A DNA stretch of 64,000 nucleotides, taken from assembly GCA_028822585.1 (NCBI GenBank), contig JAPKDL010000003.1, forward strand, positions 1 through 64,000, read 5' to 3'. The position numbers were made by a program, and so were the translations under genes. Below are positions 26,856 to 36,997 of the stretch, one piece after another. The notes below the pieces were generated by a model, which saw only the letters and a program-made list of their open reading frames with translations, was not told where the DNA came from and made no database searches. Source of the DNA: Alphaproteobacteria bacterium (GTDB lineage: Bacteria; Pseudomonadota; Alphaproteobacteria; UBA8366; GCA-2717185). The first letter of the stretch is position 1. Every line of letters begins with the position of its first letter.

Positions 26856-27575
26856 TTAGGCCTTAACACTGATTTGAACGCTGGGCCTTATGACGCGCGC
26901 CAGGGTCAGGACATCGATCGCCGATCCACCCGCCCGCATTCCCCCACAGTCGCGCCCGTCGTCAACACATCGTCAATCAACAACACCCGCGCACCCTCCA
27001 CCTGTCTTTTTTCGGATGTATCGCAAAAGCGCCCGGGACATTGCGCTGCCACGCAGTCAGCGACATTCGTCCCGGCGGTTTTGTGTCACGCCGCCGCACC
27101 CGCAAGTCCACGGATAAGGGAGCGCCGGTTTGCCGCGATAGCACGGTGGCCTAAAGCGCAGCCTGATATAACCGCATGCAAATAATCGTCGCAGATGGAG
27201 CGGTGCCGGTTTGATCAGTCCAGCATCGTCCAACAATTCCGCCCCGGACCGACATGTCATGCCAGCCAGCGTCTGCGCTGCAAAGGTTTTGTCCGCGTGT
27301 TTGAATTCAATGACCAGCAACCAGCTCGAATCGTCATAAGCGAACACGCTACGAGCCCGATCAAACTTGGAGCGTTCCCGCAAACAGGCGGTGCACAGCG
27401 TCTCCTCCGGCATTTTATATTCAAACGGATAGGCGCAACAAAAACATGCGGGCGCCCCAAACACTGTAAAGACCCCCAACAAGCACTACACTAAGCTGCG
27501 TCTTCGACGATGGCGCCGCATCTGATACATCGCGGCGACAATAATTTGTCCAAGACCGACCGTGCGACCGGCGCT
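26856..27575 (-). pseudogene. comF: comF pseudogene (phosphoribosyltransferase-like competence protein)
   Basis: ComF homology runs through several frames on the minus strand. The N-terminal zinc-finger part is LLSPRCIRCGAIVEDAA, then TAG, CSACWGSL. Another frame gives CFCCAYPFEY, LCTACLRERSKFDRARSVFA and IEFKHADKTFAAQTLAGM, then AELLDDAGLIKPAPLHLRRLFA. A third has LSRQTGAPLIRGLAGAAA and NVPGAFAIHPKKDRW. The PRPP-binding motif VLLIDDVLTTGAT and the terminal IDVLTLARV are again displaced. At least one nonsense codon and four frame changes are present. The location beside grxC is the ancestral one, so this is loss of the native gene, not a stray copy. Intact ComF is needed for natural DNA uptake in several bacteria. 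Confidence 0.88.
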
Positions 27576-27615
27576 ACCCTCACCGGTGAGAAAAGGTTAG
27601 CTTTTTCGTTACTGA

Positions 27616-29193
27616 TCACGGGTCAAAATGTGGAAAGACGAGCGTTCCGTCCCGCTTGATCTGTTCCACCAGGGCGATTTCCCAGGTCAAATATTGCTGC
27701 ATCGCCTCTTCTGGCGACCCCTCACGGTCATAAGGCTTATAGAATAGGTCCTCCCGCGCCGAGGCGAGATTTTCCCACCCCACAGTCAAAATTAACCCCG
27801 CCGCCGTGTAGGCGTCGTTTCCGCCTTCAAGAACTGCGACCGGCTTCCCCGTCAACGCTTTTAAATCAGACGCCGCTAGCCGTGCCAAAACCCCATCCCC
27901 GCTGGTCACCACATAACGCGACGCCATCGGAACAGCCGCCAAATCATCCTTCAACCGCGCGCGAATGATCCACCAGGCACCGGGCGCATGTCCGTCGCGA
28001 AATGACAAACTATCGCTCACATCCAAGACGACAGTTCCCTCTTGAGTCAAATCGCCCGGCGCGGCGACGTCAACTTGAGTCGCCGTTTTTAGGCCAACCG
28101 GCGCGACGCTGGGCGCGGTTGGCAAGTCCGTAACATCGCCCTCCAAAACACAAACGTCGGGCCAACCCATCTGGATGAGCCAATGGGCGGTCATGGTTGC
28201 GCGCACGCCAGTGTCATCGGCAACGACAATACGGGCGTTGTACGTGCCCACATATACATCGGTCGCCTGGACCAATTGACCGCCGGGCGCGGATTGGAAG
28301 CCTTCGGCGTGACCGGCAGAAAATTCTTGCGGAGACCGAACATCCAGCAAATACAACGTGCGTTGATCACCTTCATTTCGCCATTGCGCGACAGTATCGG
28401 CGCTTACGGTCTTTACCCCATATTTTTCCGCCACGCGCGCCGCGGCGTCCTGAGACCATGCCAACGCCGAACTCGAAGTCGCGTCGTAGGTCCGGGTCGC
28501 TCCGTTTTCCAATTCGAACCCGGCCAGATGCCACCCCATCGTGCCGTTTGTCAGGGCCATCACCTTGTTCGGCGTTCCCGCATTGATCAGCGATTGCGCT
28601 CCAATAATCGACCGAGTACGACCCGCACAGTTTACGACCACCAACGTATCAGGGTCGGGCGCCAAATCGCGAACGTGATAGGCAAGTTCCGCGCCGGGCG
28701 AATCAATGCCCGTTGGAATATTCATACGGTGATATTCATCCATCGGGCGGCTGTCGAGAACCACCATGTTTTCACCAGAATCGAGTTTCGCCTTTAGCGC
28801 CTCGGCTGAAATATTAGGCGTATCGCAATGGTGCTCCACATGTTCGCCGAACACTTTCGACGGTACGTTCATCCCGCTGAAAAGTTCAAACCCAGCATCA
28901 TCCCATCCCTGCACGCCATTTATCAAAAGCGAGATATCTGAATATCCGGCGGCGTCCAGAATGGCGACGGCGCGCAGCGCAAGGCCATCATTGTCGTCCA
29001 TCAGCACCATCCGAACCGATGAACGGGGCGCGAATTTTTCATAGAGAAGCTCAAACCGGCTCAATGGCACATTGATCGAGCGTAACAAATGACGTTGCCC
29101 AAACACGCCTTCTTCGCGCACATCGAACACCGCAATTTCATCATCGTCAAGGATCGCAGCCCGCAAGGTGGCGGCGTCAATGGTCTGTGGCAT
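27616..29193 (-). CDS. Four-domain rhodanese-like protein with one catalytic cysteine
   Basis: A 525-residue protein of four rhodanese repeats (about 1-110, 125-245, 265-370, 385-480) plus a C-terminal helical tail. Only repeat 2 has the active-site Cys, in LVVVNCAGRTRSIIGAQ. Repeats 1, 3 and 4 have VLMDDNDGLA, VVADDTGVRA and VTSGDGVLA in that place, so Asp or Ser/Gly replaces Cys and they are probably structural or binding modules. Sulfurtransfer from thiosulfate or a persulfide is the family activity. AAGGAG precedes the ATG. The gene separates comF from the divergent methyltransferase, two genes usually adjacent in relatives, suggesting insertion. Confidence 0.87.
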   Translation of the reverse strand: MPQTIDAATLRAAILDDDEIAVFDVREEGVFGQRHLLRSINVPLSRFELLYEKFAPRSSVRMVLMDDNDGLALRAVAILDAAGYSDISLLINGVQGWDDAGFELFSGMNVPSKVFGEHVEHHCDTPNISAEALKAKLDSGENMVVLDSRPMDEYHRMNIPTGIDSPGAELAYHVRDLAPDPDTLVVVNCAGRTRSIIGAQSLINAGTPNKVMALTNGTMGWHLAGFELENGATRTYDATSSSALAWSQDAAARVAEKYGVKTVSADTVAQWRNEGDQRTLYLLDVRSPQEFSAGHAEGFQSAPGGQLVQATDVYVGTYNARIVVADDTGVRATMTAHWLIQMGWPDVCVLEGDVTDLPTAPSVAPVGLKTATQVDVAAPGDLTQEGTVVLDVSDSLSFRDGHAPGAWWIIRARLKDDLAAVPMASRYVVTSGDGVLARLAASDLKALTGKPVAVLEGGNDAYTAAGLILTVGWENLASAREDLFYKPYDREGSPEEAMQQYLTWEIALVEQIKRDGTLVFPHFDP

Positions 29194-29329
29194 GGCTCAG
29201 CTCCTTCAAATTGGCGTGTCTTCAAATCTTTATGCGCCAACATTAAGACAACGTCTGCAGCCTCTCAAGGTCGCGTATCTGGGGTTCGCCAATTGCCTTG
29301 TACCGCGGCCATCGCCATATTGTCGTTTC

Positions 29330-30232
29330 ATGACAAACATTCGTGACATATTCGACCGTACTTTGATCCGTCGCCGACGCGATAGGGCGAGCGTGGAATT
29401 CCATCGCTATGATTTCCTGTTCCAGGAGATCGCCACGCGTCTAACGGATCGCCTGGAAGACATTCAACGAACATTTCCAATCGCGTTGGATTTGGGCTGC
29501 CATGCCGGCGCGATTGCCAACGTGTTGCCCCGCCGGTCTGCTGTAGACTGGCTCGCGCACAGCGACATTTCATTTCAAATGGCTAAATGCGCCACCTCTA
29601 CAGCGCTGGTTGCAGACGAAGAAGCCCTGCCCTTCGCCGATAACGCCTTCGACCTTGTCCTCAGTAATTTGTCGCTGCATTGGGTAAACGATTTGCCCGG
29701 CGCACTCACCCAAATACAACACACGCTAAAACCAGACGGATTGTTTTTGGCCACGATACTAGGTGGCGATACTCTGGTAGAGTTCCGGGATTGTCTCTTG
29801 AGCGCCGAAAGCGAAATCCTTGGCGGTGCCAGTCCCCGAATTTCCCCCATGGTCGCCCTCGGCGATGCGGCGGGATTGTTGCAGCGCGCCGGTTTCGCGC
29901 TGCCCGTCGCCGATTCCGACACCATCAACGTAACCTACGACAATGCGTTCAAATTAATGGCCGACCTTCGCGGGATGGCAGAAGCCAACGCCATTCGTGA
30001 ACGTACCCAGCGTTTCACCCCACGTTCGGTTTTCATGCGCGCCGCCAAACTTTATCAGGACCGTTACAGCGGGCCAGAGGGCCGGATCAACGCCACGTTT
30101 GAAGTTATCTATCTGCACGGTTGGTCACCGCATGACTCACAACAAAAACCGTTGCGCCCGGGCAGCGCCAGCCAGCGACTGGCCGACGCCCTGGACACCG
30201 AAGAACAGCCCGCAGGTGAAAAGCCGGTTTAG
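29330..30232 (+). CDS. Methyltransferase-fold protein, NDUFAF5/BioC-like
   Basis: A 300-residue protein. It begins MTNIRDIFDRTLIRRRRDRA, then SAM motif I ALDLGCHAGAIANVLPRR near 55, EEALPFADNAFDLVLSNLSLHWVNDLPGAL near 100, and PDGLFLATILGGDTLVEFR. These features match the alphaproteobacterial family related to mitochondrial NDUFAF5, a complex I assembly factor that hydroxylates an arginine, and to BioC. The bacterial role is not established. The ATG at 29330 opens the conserved sequence. Its stop overlaps that of convergent mutT by two bases. Confidence 0.83.
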   Translation: MTNIRDIFDRTLIRRRRDRASVEFHRYDFLFQEIATRLTDRLEDIQRTFPIALDLGCHAGAIANVLPRRSAVDWLAHSDISFQMAKCATSTALVADEEALPFADNAFDLVLSNLSLHWVNDLPGALTQIQHTLKPDGLFLATILGGDTLVEFRDCLLSAESEILGGASPRISPMVALGDAAGLLQRAGFALPVADSDTINVTYDNAFKLMADLRGMAEANAIRERTQRFTPRSVFMRAAKLYQDRYSGPEGRINATFEVIYLHGWSPHDSQQKPLRPGSASQRLADALDTEEQPAGEKPV

Positions 30233-30672
30233 AGGAAATCCTGAAGCATCGCCACGAGCGGACGGTCGGCCGCAGGCATTTTGAAGTTCCCTAGATCATA
30301 GGGACGAACCCACTTCAAAACCTGCCCTTCCACCGGTCGCGGCGTCCCTTGCCAAATCCGGCACAGGTAAAGCGGCATCACCAGATGGAAGTCGTCATAG
30401 GCATGGCTGGCGAAGGTCAGCGGTGCCAGACAGCTCCGCCGCGTGTCGATATCCAATTCTTCCCGCAATTCCCGCACCAGGGCGGCTTCCGGCGTTTCGC
30501 CCGTTTGCACTTTGCCGCCTGGGAATTCCCAAAGCCCCGCCATTTTCTTGCCCGGAGGGCGCTGAGCCAGCAAAATTCGCCCATCAACGTCGATCAACGC
30601 GACCGCCACGACAAACACCACAGGCTTTGCGCCCGGCGCTCGTTCGTTTTCGTCCCAGCAACCCTTTTGCAT
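30229..30672 (-). CDS. mutT: 8-oxo-dGTP diphosphatase MutT (Nudix)
   Basis: A 147-residue Nudix hydrolase that cleans oxidised dGTP from the nucleotide pool. The Nudix box is complete: GGKVQTGETPEAALVRELREELDI (about residues 55-78), with LLAQRPPGKKMAGLWEFPGG before it, the MutT signature. Met at 30672 gives the usual length; an in-frame start at 30741 would overlap argJ. It follows argJ by 11 bases in the same operon. Confidence 0.9.
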   Translation of the reverse strand: MQKGCWDENERAPGAKPVVFVVAVALIDVDGRILLAQRPPGKKMAGLWEFPGGKVQTGETPEAALVRELREELDIDTRRSCLAPLTFASHAYDDFHLVMPLYLCRIWQGTPRPVEGQVLKWVRPYDLGNFKMPAADRPLVAMLQDFL

Positions 30673-30683
30673 ATGCGTTATCT

Positions 30684-31919
30684 TTAAGACCGATAGTCGG
30701 CGTTGATAGAGATGTATCCGTGCGTCAGGTCGCACGTCCAAACCCGCGCTTTACCCCGGCCCAGTCCAATATCTATGCCAATGCGAATGTCCTGTCCTTT
30801 CATATGTTCGGCGACCGGCGCTTCAACATAATCTTTCCAGACGACGCCCTTTTCGGTAACTAGCGCACCGCCCACGGAAATTGACAATAAATCCCGATCC
30901 GCCGGTTCCCCGGCCTTACCCACCGCCATGACGATACGGCCCCAATTCGCATCCTCACCCGCCACCGCGGTTTTCACCAAGGGTGAATTCGCCACCGCCA
31001 ACCCGATGCGCCGAGCGGATTGGGCCGATTTAGCGCCGGTAACATCGATCGTGACAAGTTTTTGTGCCCCTTCGCCATCGCGCACCACCTGAGTGGCGAG
31101 GTCGATCATTAGATCACCCAGGGCGTTGCAGAAATCCCGAAAATGCGCATCTGTCACCGAAACAACAGGTTCGTGCGCCGCGCCTTTACCCGTGGCGCAC
31201 ATCAACACTGTGTCACTGGTGGAGGTATCGCTGTCAACTGTGATGCAATTATAGGATTTGTCAGCAGCGGATTTAATCGATTTTTGCAGCACACCCGCTG
31301 GAATTTTAGCGTCCGTAAAGACGAAACACAGCATCGTCGCCATATCTGGTGCGATCATGCCAGACCCTTTGGTGACGCCCACAATCGACACCTCTGTGTC
31401 TCCAATGCGCACCGTACGCGCCGCACCCTTGGGAAACGTGTCCGTCGTCATAATGCCTTGCGCAGCGCTGAGCCAGGATTTCGGTTTCAACGCCTTTACC
31501 ATGCGCGGTAATTTTCCTGCAATGTAATTGGATTCCACCGGCTCGCCGATAACACCGGTGGACGCGACGAAGACTTGCTTTTGAGGACATTTCAAAAGCT
31601 TCGCGGCGCTGCGTACTGTTTCGGCCACGACCGCATCGCCCGCCTTACCGGTAAACGCGTTGGCGTTGCCTGAATTCACGACCAACGCCCGCGCCTTGCC
31701 CGCGCCAATCACCGAGCGACACCAATCAACCGGCGCCGACGGGCATTTTGACTGTGTGAAAACACCGGCGATAGTCGTACCCGGTGCCAGACGCGCCATC
31801 ATTAAATCCTTAACGCCCTTGGACGGTTTTAAACCAACATGGAGACCGGAAATTTCCACACCTGGGACGGCGGGTAGGTTTGGAAATTTTTCCGGCGCCA
31901 GAGGAGAGCGTTCAGTCAT
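30684..31919 (-). CDS. argJ: Bifunctional glutamate N-acetyltransferase/acetylglutamate synthase ArgJ
   Basis: A 411-residue Ntn-type enzyme that transfers acetyl from acetylornithine to glutamate in the cyclic arginine pathway. VTKGSGMIAPDMATML near residue 190 and CITVDSDTSTSD near 238 are conserved blocks of the family. AGGAAG lies before the ATG. It belongs to the ppiC-argJ-mutT group conserved next to secA. No frameshift or loss of conserved blocks is seen. Confidence 0.94.
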   Translation of the reverse strand: MTERSPLAPEKFPNLPAVPGVEISGLHVGLKPSKGVKDLMMARLAPGTTIAGVFTQSKCPSAPVDWCRSVIGAGKARALVVNSGNANAFTGKAGDAVVAETVRSAAKLLKCPQKQVFVASTGVIGEPVESNYIAGKLPRMVKALKPKSWLSAAQGIMTTDTFPKGAARTVRIGDTEVSIVGVTKGSGMIAPDMATMLCFVFTDAKIPAGVLQKSIKSAADKSYNCITVDSDTSTSDTVLMCATGKGAAHEPVVSVTDAHFRDFCNALGDLMIDLATQVVRDGEGAQKLVTIDVTGAKSAQSARRIGLAVANSPLVKTAVAGEDANWGRIVMAVGKAGEPADRDLLSISVGGALVTEKGVVWKDYVEAPVAEHMKGQDIRIGIDIGLGRGKARVWTCDLTHGYISINADYRS

Positions 31920-31953
31920 AACGAAACTTCCTGTCTTAAAATCTAGATCGCGT

Positions 31954-32820
31954 TTATTTCGCCTTGGACGGAGCCTTCAAGGGCGATCCATCCATCGCGA
32001 ACCGTTCGACCTTTGCCGCCGCCACAAGTTTTTTCATCACTTCAAGCGCCACGCCTTGTCCCACTTCTTGAATCAGACGCGGCTTCAACGCCTCGAAACT
32101 CGGTGGCTGCACCGTCCGATGGTCTTCGACTTTGATAACGTGCCAGCCGAATTTCGTTTTTACCGGCTTTTGCGTGTAGGCACCGGTTTTAAGCGCAAAC
32201 GCCGCATCAGCAAACGGCTTCACCATATCGGAGCGGCCAAAATATCCCAAATCACCCCCTTTCGATGCGCTGGGACCCGTTGAATATTTCTTCGCGGCCT
32301 CCGCGAAATCCATGCCGCCTTGCACATGAGCAATCAAATTTGTCGCATCCACTTCCTTGTCCAGTAGAATATGACGCGCATGCACTTCTTCGCGGGCAGG
32401 ATTGCTGGCGCGGAACGCCTGATATCGTTCCTTCAACAGTTCAGGTCGCAGGTTTTTCTCGATCAAGCGATTTAAAAAAATCTCCCCGATCACCGCGCCC
32501 TCCAACTGCTTCATCCGACGAAGCACCTCGGAATCGTTGGATAGTTTTTTTGCCCGCCCTTCGATAATCAGAAGCCGCTGCTGGATTAAACGTTCCACCA
32601 GTTTCGGATAAATCACTTCCAAGCCTGTTTGTTTCACTTCTTTAGGAAGGCCTTGGAACGCCCTTAACAATTCGCTTCTGTAAATTTTTTGGCCCTCAAC
32701 CTTGGCCACGACAATATCTTTCTGCGGCTTTTTCGCGCCCTGCGACAACGCGGGTTGGGACAGCTGGCCAGTGGAAATAAAAACCGCCAAAATAACGGTA
32801 AAAATAAACGAACGGGGCAT
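31954..32820 (-). CDS. Periplasmic parvulin-type peptidyl-prolyl isomerase
   Basis: A 288-residue exported foldase. A signal peptide (MPRSFIFTVILAVFISTGQL) is followed by a SurA-N-like helical region. The rotamase domain starts near residue 145 (VHARHILLDKEVDATNLIA, YSTGPSASKGGDLGYFGRSD, TKFGWHVIKVEDHR), with both parvulin His residues. It would help fold outer-membrane and periplasmic proteins emerging from Sec, which fits its position divergent from secA. AAGGAAA precedes the ATG. Confidence 0.9.
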   Translation of the reverse strand: MPRSFIFTVILAVFISTGQLSQPALSQGAKKPQKDIVVAKVEGQKIYRSELLRAFQGLPKEVKQTGLEVIYPKLVERLIQQRLLIIEGRAKKLSNDSEVLRRMKQLEGAVIGEIFLNRLIEKNLRPELLKERYQAFRASNPAREEVHARHILLDKEVDATNLIAHVQGGMDFAEAAKKYSTGPSASKGGDLGYFGRSDMVKPFADAAFALKTGAYTQKPVKTKFGWHVIKVEDHRTVQPPSFEALKPRLIQEVGQGVALEVMKKLVAAAKVERFAMDGSPLKAPSKAK

Positions 32821-32990
32821 TGTGGTTTCCTTATGCCGGAAGCTGTGAATTCAAGGCGCAAACGAAGACGTCAATCACCCGAAAGGGATAAACCAATAAT
32901 TGAGCCCGGCACAAGGCCGGACTTGGCCACAAAAGCGTAATTTGGGCGATATTTACGCACAAATTCAAATGCCCAACCCTCGCCCCAACG

Positions 32991-33019
32991 TTGACAGCCG
33001 CCTTTGGCCTGCTTATGTG
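32991..33019 (+). promoter_or_regulatory. Candidate housekeeping promoter of secA
   Basis: TTGACA at 32991-32996 is a perfect -35 element. It is followed after 17 bases by TATGTG at 33014-33019, a weak -10. The secA start lies 59 bases further on. The element sits in the ppiC-secA divergent gap. Confidence 0.5.
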
Positions 33020-33078
33020 ACAGCTTAGAAAACTAGACCACCGCAAAATTTTAGCGCACCCTAACCTTTGAGGCTTTC

Positions 33079-35796
33079 ATGATCGGCGGCATGCTCAAGC
33101 GGGTCTTCGGATCCACCAACGACCGCATCGTCAAGTCGTTGCAAAATACGATCGCCGACGCCAGTGCGCTGGAAGCCGAAGTTGAACCGCTTTCCGACGA
33201 AGACTTGAAGGCCCGCACCGACTGGCTCCGCCAACGTGTCGCTAATGGCGAAACCTTGGACGATATCGCCATGGACGCCTTTGCAACAGTGCGCGAAGCC
33301 GCCAAACGGACGCTTGGCCAACGCCATTTTGACGTTCAGCTTATGGGTGGGTTGGTTTTGCATCAGGGCCGAATCGCCGAGATGAAAACCGGTGAAGGCA
33401 AAACCCTGGTTGCAACTCTGCCGGTTTACTTGAACGCCTTGGAAGGCAAAGGCGTCCATGTAGTCACGGTGAACGATTATCTCGCCAAGCGGGATTCCGA
33501 ATGGATGGGTCAAGTCTACGGATTTCTTGGTCTGACGGTCGGCTGCATCGTGCATGGATTAGACGATGCGGCGCGGCGCGGGCAATACGCCGCCGACATT
33601 ACCTACGGCACCAATAACGAATTCGGTTTTGACTATCTGCGCGACAATATGAAGTTCGAAATCGAAGAACTGACGCAGCGAGAATTCAATTTCGCCATCG
33701 TCGATGAAGTCGATTCGATTTTGATCGACGAAGCCCGCACGCCCTTGATCATTTCCGGGCCGACCGATGATTTTTCAGAAATGTACTTCAAGGTCGACAA
33801 GCTTATTCCCCTGCTTATCCCGGACGATTACGCCAAGGACGAAAAGCAACGGAACGTTTCTCTGACAGAAGTCGGTTCACAGCACATCGAAGGTTTGGTG
33901 TCCGAACATGGGTTATTGGATGGCGACAATTTGTACGACGCCACCAACATTTCACTTGTTCATCATGTGAACCAGGCCTTGCGCGCGCACACGCTGTTTC
34001 AGTGCGACACGGATTACATCGTGCAAAGCGACAAAGTCGTTATCATTGACGAATTTACTGGCCGCATGATGGAAGGCCGTCGTTTTTCTGATGGATTGCA
34101 CCAGGCTTTGGAAGCCAAAGAAGGCGTTACTGTACAACAGGAAAACCAGACTCTCGCGTCGATCACCTTCCAGAATTATTTTCGCCTGTACCCAAAACTT
34201 GCAGGCATGACCGGCACCGCCGCAACTGAAGCTGGCGAGTTCGCAGAAATCTACAGCTTGGAAGTCGTTGAAATGCCGACCAACCAGGACATGATCCGCG
34301 ATGACAAGCACGACGAGGTGTATCGCACCAACCGTGAAAAATACGACTCCATCATTTTGCAGATAATGGAGTGCAACAAGCGCAAACAACCGGTTTTGGT
34401 CGGTACAATATCGATTGAAAAATCCGAAGAATTGGCCGGGATTCTCAAAAAGAAAAAAATAAAACACAACATTTTAAACGCCCGCAACCACGAACAAGAA
34501 GCATTCATCATCGCGGAAGCAGGCACGCCTGGCGCGGTGACTATCGCCACCAACATGGCGGGACGCGGCACCGATATTCAGCTTGGCGGAAATCTGGAAA
34601 TGCGGTTGCTCCGTGAGCTTGCGGATGTGAAAGAACCGGGAAAACAGGCGAAACTGACCGAAAGTATCACGGCGGAAATCGAAAAGAAGAAACAGGTCGT
34701 CCTCGACGCTGGTGGGTTGTTTGTTCTGTGCACGGAACGTCATGAGTCACGCCGGATCGATAATCAGTTGCGTGGCCGAGCCGGTCGGCAAGGCGACCCC
34801 GGGGGTTCCAAGTTTTTTGTCAGCCTTGAAGACGATTTGATGCGGATTTTTGGATCGGAACGCATGGACGGCATGTTGCAAAAACTTGGCCTGGAAGATG
34901 GCGAAGCCATCGTACATCCCTGGATCAACAAAGCCCTGGAAAAGGCGCAGGAAAAAGTCGAGGCGCGGAACTTCGACATTCGCAAGCAATTGCTCAAATA
35001 CGATGATGTCATGAACGACCAGCGAAAGGTTATTTATGAACAACGCAAGGATTTGATGCGGGCGACGGACGTGCAGGAAGACGTCACCGAAATGCGCCGC
35101 GACGTGATCGAAGATGTCGTTAGCCTATGTATTCCGGAAAACGCTTATGCCGAACAATGGGACACCGAAAATCTTCATGTGGAATGCTTACGCATTTTCG
35201 GCCTTGATTTGCCCATCGACGATTGGGCAACGGAAGAAGGCATCGCCGATCAGGAAATTCAGGAGCGGATCAGCGATGCGGTCAACCGGAGATTAGCGGA
35301 AAAAGCCGCCAATTACGGCCCCGACCTCATGCGCATGGCGGAAAAAAGCCTTCTGCTGCAAATCGTCGATCAATCGTGGAAAGAACATCTTCTACATCTC
35401 GACCATTTGCGTCAGGGCATCGGCTTACGGGCCTATGGGCAACGCGACCCGCTCAACGAATACAAGACCGAAGCCTTCACCCAATTCCAACACATGATGG
35501 ACCGTGTCCGAGAAGCCGTAACAAGCGTCTTGTGTCATATCGAACTGCAACCGGCGGCGCCGGAAACGGCGATGTTCACGCATCACGAAAAACAGATGAT
35601 GGAACAACACGAAACGTCTGAAGTCGCGATAGGTGCTGGCGGCGGTGGTGGGAGTGGCGGCGTCGCGACTGTCCGACGACGCAAAACCGAAGATATAGAC
35701 ACCAACGATCCATCTACATGGGGGAAAACCCAGCGAAATGCGCCATGTCCTTGCGGGTCCAGCAAGAAATACAAACACTGCCACGGTCGCCTATAA
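33079..35796 (+). CDS. secA: Preprotein translocase ATPase SecA
   Basis: A 905-residue motor of the Sec export pathway. Walker A is [15 protein letters not shown] near 100. The DEAD-box-like [20 protein letters not shown] is near 212, with [14 protein letters not shown] and [18 protein letters not shown] in NBD2. The C-terminal zinc tail [16 protein letters not shown] binds SecB or membrane phospholipid. A Gly-rich linker (about 854-864) precedes the tail. GAGG lies six bases before the chosen ATG; a second Met four codons later is possible. All motifs are intact. Confidence 0.97.
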   Translation: MIGGMLKRVFGSTNDRIVKSLQNTIADASALEAEVEPLSDEDLKARTDWLRQRVANGETLDDIAMDAFATVREAAKRTLGQRHFDVQLMGGLVLHQGRIAEMKTGEGKTLVATLPVYLNALEGKGVHVVTVNDYLAKRDSEWMGQVYGFLGLTVGCIVHGLDDAARRGQYAADITYGTNNEFGFDYLRDNMKFEIEELTQREFNFAIVDEVDSILIDEARTPLIISGPTDDFSEMYFKVDKLIPLLIPDDYAKDEKQRNVSLTEVGSQHIEGLVSEHGLLDGDNLYDATNISLVHHVNQALRAHTLFQCDTDYIVQSDKVVIIDEFTGRMMEGRRFSDGLHQALEAKEGVTVQQENQTLASITFQNYFRLYPKLAGMTGTAATEAGEFAEIYSLEVVEMPTNQDMIRDDKHDEVYRTNREKYDSIILQIMECNKRKQPVLVGTISIEKSEELAGILKKKKIKHNILNARNHEQEAFIIAEAGTPGAVTIATNMAGRGTDIQLGGNLEMRLLRELADVKEPGKQAKLTESITAEIEKKKQVVLDAGGLFVLCTERHESRRIDNQLRGRAGRQGDPGGSKFFVSLEDDLMRIFGSERMDGMLQKLGLEDGEAIVHPWINKALEKAQEKVEARNFDIRKQLLKYDDVMNDQRKVIYEQRKDLMRATDVQEDVTEMRRDVIEDVVSLCIPENAYAEQWDTENLHVECLRIFGLDLPIDDWATEEGIADQEIQERISDAVNRRLAEKAANYGPDLMRMAEKSLLLQIVDQSWKEHLLHLDHLRQGIGLRAYGQRDPLNEYKTEAFTQFQHMMDRVREAVTSVLCHIELQPAAPETAMFTHHEKQMMEQHETSEVAIGAGGGGGSGGVATVRRRKTEDIDTNDPSTWGKTQRNAPCPCGSSKKYKHCHGRL

Positions 35797-35849
35797 CACG
35801 CTCGCCTACAAAAAGCGCGCTGATATGCAGCACGGACCACAAACTCTGA

Positions 35850-36803
35850 TCATGCACCAACCCGGCCGATAGCCAGAAATTTGTCCGCCCGATGTGCCCG
35901 CAACCAAGTGCTTTCACGACCAATTAACGCCGATAGCGCTTTTTGCATCGCGTCCCCGACCGCATCGATGGCCTGTTCCGGATCGCGATGCGCGCCACCA
36001 ACTGGTTCCCGCACAATTTCATCGATAGCACCAAACTCCAGAATATCTTGCGCCGTCAACCGAAGCGATTGCGCCGCTGTTTTTGCTTCATCGGTACTGC
36101 GCCATAGAATGGACGAACAGGCTTCGGGCGAGATGACTGAATATATCCCATGCTCCAACATCAGCACTGTGTTTGCAGCGGCCAGCGCGACGGCGCCGCC
36201 GGACCCGCCTTCGCCAATGATAACGCTGATAATCGGCGTATCGAGGGACAGACATGTTTCAATCGATCGCGCAATCGCTTCGGCCTGACCACGTTCTTCC
36301 GCACCGACGCCAGGATACGCACCGGTCGTATCAACGAAGGTCAGCACGGGCAGGCGAAACCGTTCCGCGAGTTTCATTAAACGCTGCGCCTTGCGATACC
36401 CTTCCGGGCGCGCCATGCCAAAATTATGATGTACCCGCGCTTGGGTCGCCGCGCCCTTTTCTGTGCCAAGCACAACGCAAGCGTATCCCCGGAATCGGCC
36501 CAATCCACCCAAGATTGCCTTATCGTCACCATAGGACCGGTCACCGGCCAACGGCGTAAATGACTCAATCAAACGGTCGATATAATGTGCGCAATGAGGA
36601 CGGTCGGGATGACGCGCGACCTGAACCTTTTGCCAGGGATCAAGGTTGCTATAGGCGTTGCGCAATAGACGGTCAGCCTCCTTTTCAAGCTTGGAGACTT
36701 CATTAACGATATTAATTTCATCAAAATCCGCAAGATGGCGCAATTCCTCTATCTTACCTTCAAGCTCCGCAATGGGCCGCTCAAAATCGAGGAATGTTCG
36801 CAT
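35850..36803 (-). CDS. accA: Acetyl-CoA carboxylase carboxyltransferase subunit alpha
   Basis: A 317-residue subunit that, with AccD, transfers the carboxyl group from biotin to acetyl-CoA to make malonyl-CoA for fatty acids. The N-terminal FLDFERPIAELEGKIEELR is typical. The core shows MARPEGYRKAQRLMKLAERF, PVLTFVDTTGAYPGVGAEER and IIGEGGSGGAVALA, the last forming the oxyanion hole. Length matches the family. It is convergent with secA (53-base gap) and follows xerD on the same strand. Confidence 0.96.
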   Translation of the reverse strand: MRTFLDFERPIAELEGKIEELRHLADFDEINIVNEVSKLEKEADRLLRNAYSNLDPWQKVQVARHPDRPHCAHYIDRLIESFTPLAGDRSYGDDKAILGGLGRFRGYACVVLGTEKGAATQARVHHNFGMARPEGYRKAQRLMKLAERFRLPVLTFVDTTGAYPGVGAEERGQAEAIARSIETCLSLDTPIISVIIGEGGSGGAVALAAANTVLMLEHGIYSVISPEACSSILWRSTDEAKTAAQSLRLTAQDILEFGAIDEIVREPVGGAHRDPEQAIDAVGDAMQKALSALIGRESTWLRAHRADKFLAIGRVGA

Positions 36804-36946
36804 CTACACAGCACCCGTAAAGTAATTTGCACGTTCCTATCATAACCGTCCCGATGAGGAAAACTAGGTCTCGTCTCTAGTGGTCCAATCGAATCGCTTG
36901 GCACCCAAGTATTTCGTGAATTAGATCACTAATCTATTAGTCTGGT

Positions 36947-36997
36947 GTGGCAACTGATCGAAACGGATGGGAACCACCCGACTCGATCAGTTGCCAC
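36947..36997 (-). repeat. 15-bp perfect inverted repeat across the xerD stop codon
   Basis: GTGGCAACTGATCGA (36947-36961) and TCGATCAGTTGCCAC (36983-36997) are exact complements separated by 21 bases. The xerD stop lies inside one arm. There is no T-run after the stem, so it does not look like a classical intrinsic terminator. It could protect the mRNA 3' end or mark a protein site. The 12-mer CAACTGATCGAA in the left arm also occurs just after ubiG near 24533. Confidence 0.45.
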
